DNA of 55,861 nucleotides from Anaerolineae bacterium (GTDB taxonomy: Bacteria > Chloroflexota > Anaerolineae > 4572-78 > J111). The stretch is taken from contig JAHDWA010000063.1 in assembly GCA_023382535.1 (NCBI GenBank), positions 1-55,861 of the forward strand, given 5' to 3'. Under the pieces are notes generated by a model. The model ran no database searches. It was not told the origin of the DNA and worked only from the letters and a program-made list of their open reading frames with translations. Below, piece by piece: positions 52,302 to 55,861 of this stretch. Within the stretch, counting starts at the first letter, position 1. Every line of letters starts with the position of its first letter. The position numbers and the translations under genes are program-made.

Positions 52302-55300
52302 ATTTGAAAAAGATAACAGTAAAGCCGGTTTTCGCCTGCACCGTCTCGAAGTGTTTAATTGGGGCACATTTCACGAGAAAGTGTGGGCGATTGAACCGGG
52401 CGGCCAAACAGCTCTATTAACCGGGGATAATCGCTCCGGTAAATCAACCCTGGTTGATGGGCTGATAACCCTGTTGGTGCCTTATTCGAGGCGAGGTTAT
52501 AACCAGGCATCGGGGTCAGAGCGGCGCCGGGACCGAGATGAGAGGACGTACATTCAAGGCGCTTATGGCAAGGTTAAAGGCGAAGAGGGCGAGATGATCC
52601 GCTACTTGCGCCCTAAAGGCAGTTATTCCGTGCTGCTGGCCTATTTCTATAACGAAGTGTATGACCAAAAAATCACCCTGGCCCAGGTCTTTTGGATGCA
52701 GGATGGGGTTAAGAAATTCTTTGTCGTCGCGCATGACGCGCTCACTATTCAACAACATTTCAGCCAATTTGCCACTCCTTCCGAACTGCAAAAACGTTTG
52801 AAAGCAATGGGCGCGGAAGTTGTTGACGAGTTTGTGAAATACAGCCGGCATTTCTGCAAGATTTTTGGGTTGCGCTCCGAAAAAGCCCTGGATTTGTTTA
52901 ACCAAACGGTCGCCATTAAAGAAGTAGGCAATTTGAATGACTTTGTACGCGCTCATATGCTGGAAAAAACCGACGCCCAGGAGAGAATTAAACAGCTTCA
53001 GCAGCATTACGACAATCTGACTCGTGCGCATGATGCTATCGTGAAAGCGCAGCAACAATTGACTAAGCTCAAACCGCTGGTGGCTGAGGCCGCCCAATTC
53101 AAGGAGTTAAAACGCCAGATAATTGAGTTAGATCGGTGCGCTGAGATCATCCCGGCCTATTTCGCCCAACAAAAAATAACCCTGTTGGAGAATGCGCGGA
53201 TCGAGGCCGAACATTTGCTTGCTCGGGTTCGTCGCCGGTTGGAAGGTATTGAGCGAGAATTGGAAGAGGCACGAAGTCGCCGCGACGGTTTGATGATCGC
53301 CCTCAGCAACGACGAAGTTGGGCGGCAAATTGAAATATTGGCGCGTAAAATTGCTGACTTGGAGGAGCGACTTACTAGCAAAAAGAAACAAGCGAAAGTA
53401 TACGATGAATTGGCCCGCTCATTGGGGTTTTCCGTTTACACTGATGAAGATACCTTCTATGCGGTCAAGCAAAAGGGCAGCGCCGCCCTACCGGGCATTG
53501 AGGCAAAACTGCTCAAATTGAGCGACAGTCTTGTTGACTATAAAATTCAGGTCAGGAACCTCACCGAGGTTGGCGCTGAACTGGACCGCGAACTGAAATC
53601 GTTAAAACAACGTAAAAGCCAGATTCCCGACCCGAATTTGCAAATGCGCCGTCGTATCTTGACTGATCTGCATATTTCCGAAGAGGAAATCCCCTTCGTC
53701 GGCGAGCTTATCCAGGTCAAGGTTGAAGAACGAGCCTGGGAAGGCGCAATTGAGCGCCTGCTGCACAATTTTGGCTTGCGGCTTTTGGTACCCGAAAAGC
53801 ACTACCGGAATGTCAACCGATACGTTAATCAAACCTACTTAAAGGGACGCCTCGTTTTTTACAAGGTGAGCGACCGGCGTATCTCCATACCAACGCGGAA
53901 ATTGGATAGGGATGCGCTGATTCAAAAGTTGGAAATCAAGCCGGATAGCGAGTTCTGTGATTGGATCAGAAATGAGCTGATGGAGCGATTTGACTACATC
54001 TGTTGTGAAAATCTGGAGCAGTTTCAGCGCGAACATAAGGCTATTACCTTAAATGCTATGATTAAAAGCGGCAACGCGTTGCACGAAAAGGATGATCGCC
54101 ACCCTCTTGATGACCGTACCCGTTATATTTTGGGTTGGAGTAACCAGGGCAAAGTTGAGACGCTTGAGAATCAGTTGGCTAAACAGGCCGGCGAGTTACA
54201 GGCAGTGGCTAAAGCTGTCCAGGCCACCAAAAATGAGCAAGGCCAATTCGATACCCGAAAGAATCAGCTACAGCAGCTTTTACATTTCGATGATTTTTCA
54301 GAAATTGACTGGAAAACAGAATTAATTACCCAACAAAGGTTGCAGATTGAGAAGCGAAAATTGGAAGAGAGTTCAGACCACTTGAAGCAGCTAGAAGAAC
54401 AATTGGCAGAAATCAACAAGAGCATTAAGGAGACGGAGAGAACCAAGACTGTTATCCAAAAAGGCATCAATGACCTTGAACGGGACATTCAGGATTATCA
54501 AAAGGAGTACGACAAGTGTGAAACGAGGTTAAATTCCTTCCCGGTTGAGGTTGTTCAAACCTATGCTCCCCATCTTGCCAGCCATTTATCCGAAACGCTC
54601 AATCTCGCCAATATTGAGCGAATGGAAGAGCAGACCCGGCAGTTCTACAATACCGAGATGGAAGTGAAAAGGAAGAGCTTGAGCGAACTACAAAACAAGA
54701 TAGTAACCAAGATGGTTAAGTACAAATTGGATTATGCCGAGGAGATGTTAGATATTGACCCCTCGATTGAGGCGATTGACGAATTTGAGCGGATGCTGGA
54801 AACGATTAACCGGGAAGACCTGCCCCGCCATCGAAAGCGCTTCAAAGAACTGCTCGATGAGAAAGTTATCACTGCGATTTCGTTTTTCAAAAGCGCCCTG
54901 GAAAAACACGTTGAGGAAATCCAGGCTAATATTGACACCCTGAATGAATCCTTACGCACGATTGACTATACTCCTTCGACGATTATTCAGCTTATATGTG
55001 AGTCGAACCGCCAGGACCCAGAAATCCAGGATTTCAGGCACGCTCTAAAAATGTGCTTGCCCGATGTCGGTCAACCCAAAACTGCCGCAACCAACGAGGC
55101 CAGCTTTCAAAAGATTAAGGCTCTGATTGAGCGGTTCCAGAAAGAGGAGCGCTGGACGGCTAAAGTTACGGATGTGCGGAATTGGCTCAATTTCGCGGCC
55201 AGCGAGCGGTATAAGGAGGATAATACCGAAAAGCAGTATTACTCCGGCTCATCGGGTGGGTCGGGCGGCGAAAAGGCTAAAGTGGCCTATACCATCCTGG

Positions 55301-55635
55301 CTTCGGCCATCGCTTACCAGTTTGGTCTGGAACAAGGCGAAACGCGTTCCAAATCCTTTCGTTTTGTGGTGGTGGATGAAGCCTTCAGCAAATCGGACCC
55401 GGCCAACACCCGCTACGTGATGGAATTGTTCAAAAAATTGGGCCTGCAACTGCTTGTGGTGACGCCGCCTAAAGGCGATGATATCCATATTGTCGAGTCG
55501 TACATTGGCTCCTGTCATTATGTAGCCAACAACGAGGAGAAGAACGACTCGAAGATTTACAACCTTACCCTAGAACAATACCATGAGCAGAAAAACCAAC
55601 TGCTTCAGTCGCTGGCCTATGATTACGCCAATTGA
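52282..55635 (+). CDS. jetC: Wadjet JetC, SMC/MukB-like ATPase
   Basis: 1117 residues. Walker A LLTGDNRSGKSTLVDGL near residue 50, long coiled coils at about 230-430 and 630-780, ABC signature SSGGSGGEKAKVAY and Walker B FRFVVVDEAFSKSD near the C-terminus. All ATPase motifs intact. JetC extrudes DNA loops and presents small circular DNA to the nuclease JetD. Its end overlaps the jetD start by 17 bases. Confidence 0.93.
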   Translation: MLNLPLEFEKDNSKAGFRLHRLEVFNWGTFHEKVWAIEPGGQTALLTGDNRSGKSTLVDGLITLLVPYSRRGYNQASGSERRRDRDERTYIQGAYGKVKGEEGEMIRYLRPKGSYSVLLAYFYNEVYDQKITLAQVFWMQDGVKKFFVVAHDALTIQQHFSQFATPSELQKRLKAMGAEVVDEFVKYSRHFCKIFGLRSEKALDLFNQTVAIKEVGNLNDFVRAHMLEKTDAQERIKQLQQHYDNLTRAHDAIVKAQQQLTKLKPLVAEAAQFKELKRQIIELDRCAEIIPAYFAQQKITLLENARIEAEHLLARVRRRLEGIERELEEARSRRDGLMIALSNDEVGRQIEILARKIADLEERLTSKKKQAKVYDELARSLGFSVYTDEDTFYAVKQKGSAALPGIEAKLLKLSDSLVDYKIQVRNLTEVGAELDRELKSLKQRKSQIPDPNLQMRRRILTDLHISEEEIPFVGELIQVKVEERAWEGAIERLLHNFGLRLLVPEKHYRNVNRYVNQTYLKGRLVFYKVSDRRISIPTRKLDRDALIQKLEIKPDSEFCDWIRNELMERFDYICCENLEQFQREHKAITLNAMIKSGNALHEKDDRHPLDDRTRYILGWSNQGKVETLENQLAKQAGELQAVAKAVQATKNEQGQFDTRKNQLQQLLHFDDFSEIDWKTELITQQRLQIEKRKLEESSDHLKQLEEQLAEINKSIKETERTKTVIQKGINDLERDIQDYQKEYDKCETRLNSFPVEVVQTYAPHLASHLSETLNLANIERMEEQTRQFYNTEMEVKRKSLSELQNKIVTKMVKYKLDYAEEMLDIDPSIEAIDEFERMLETINREDLPRHRKRFKELLDEKVITAISFFKSALEKHVEEIQANIDTLNESLRTIDYTPSTIIQLICESNRQDPEIQDFRHALKMCLPDVGQPKTAATNEASFQKIKALIERFQKEERWTAKVTDVRNWLNFAASERYKEDNTEKQYYSGSSGGSGGEKAKVAYTILASAIAYQFGLEQGETRSKSFRFVVVDEAFSKSDPANTRYVMELFKKLGLQLLVVTPPKGDDIHIVESYIGSCHYVANNEEKNDSKIYNLTLEQYHEQKNQLLQSLAYDYAN

Positions 55636-55822
55636 GATTAAACAGAAAGCAGAGCGGTTGTACCTACCTTTCCTGAGAGCCTGGCTGCGCCAGGAATCGT
55701 TTTTTCCTCAAGAAATTCGTTTTGAGAAAGTTCGGCCCTCGGATGATTATATGCAAATAAAAGAAGGGGTCGAGCGGTTGATAAAAGGCTCAAAAGAACA
55801 CCTAGGTGTCATACGTCAATAG
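55619..55822 (+). CDS. jetD: Wadjet JetD, N-terminal part, frame ends early
   Basis: From ATG 55619: MITPIEIKQKAERLYLPFLR, AWLRQESFFPQEIRF, EGVERLIKGSKEHLG. This is the normal start of JetD (DUF3322 part). After GSKEHLG the frame reads only VIRQ and stops; the expected continuation is not found in the other frames of the remaining 40 bases. A full JetD of about 400 residues with a toprim nuclease domain is therefore interrupted here, by a frameshift or by an insertion whose body lies outside the window. Confidence 0.75.
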   Translation: MITPIEIKQKAERLYLPFLRAWLRQESFFPQEIRFEKVRPSDDYMQIKEGVERLIKGSKEHLGVIRQ

Positions 55823-55861
55823 ATCGTTTCGCAAAGATCGAACATTAACAACCATATAACC

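Overview
The window reads as a chromosomal segment of a Chloroflexota-like (Anaerolineae-type) bacterium. This is inference from content: large secreted DUF11, kelch and PKD proteins, a NarL-type sensor kinase with many membrane helices, an SpoVS-like protein, and moderate GC with many AT-rich insertions. No rRNA, tRNA or CRISPR array was seen.

Layout. 1-14.3 kb, plus strand: a surface/secreted gene cluster. It holds a kelch fragment, a DUF11 glycine-rich protein, a polymorphic-toxin-like protein with a C-terminal restriction-endonuclease-fold domain, a signal-less PQQ-type propeller (candidate immunity protein), a pentapeptide-repeat protein, a TolB-like lipoprotein and a propeller/PKD protein. 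14.7-17.5 kb: two tyrosine recombinases; the second has a strong promoter, a dyad, and six iteron-like GTGCCAAACTTT repeats upstream. 17.5-30 kb, minus strand: ordinary metabolic and sensory genes (toroid protein, two aldo/keto reductases, arginase family, acetyltransferases, a BNR protein, a two-component pair), with several decayed genes between them (LigD tail, DUF429, ester cyclase, GH13 tail).

30.7-40.8 kb: a gene-cassette array without an integrase (CALIN-like). Six attC sites all point the same way on the minus strand. The cassette-type cargo includes a DUF2200 protein, a squalene-cyclase-like toroid, RibD/DHFR-like reductases, an AraC regulator, a methyltransferase, and VOC and DUF1801 proteins. 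An IS630 element has inserted next to the last attC.

41.7-46.4 kb: IS1 remnant, lipoprotein, a small gene with a tandem-palindrome operator, a broken paralogue of recombinase 2 that has replaced the tail of an SpoVS-like gene, a nucleotidyltransferase two-gene module, and a 1.1 kb non-coding stretch with recurring AGGCATCTTT motifs.

46.4-55.8 kb: a defence island. A four-gene ubiquitin-like conjugation operon (Ubl, E2, JAB-E1 fusion, DUF6527) runs on the minus strand; its E2 has no cysteine and its E1 carries serines at a position where cysteines are expected. Divergent from it are an XRE regulator and an ImmA/IrrE peptidase, sharing what looks like one operator. These are followed by a Wadjet system, jetA-jetB-jetC and the first part of jetD, whose reading frame ends early at the window edge.

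The strongest candidates for new biology are the cysteine-poor ubiquitin-like operon, the integrase-less attC array in this lineage, the toxin/propeller pair, and the repeat-controlled recombinase.
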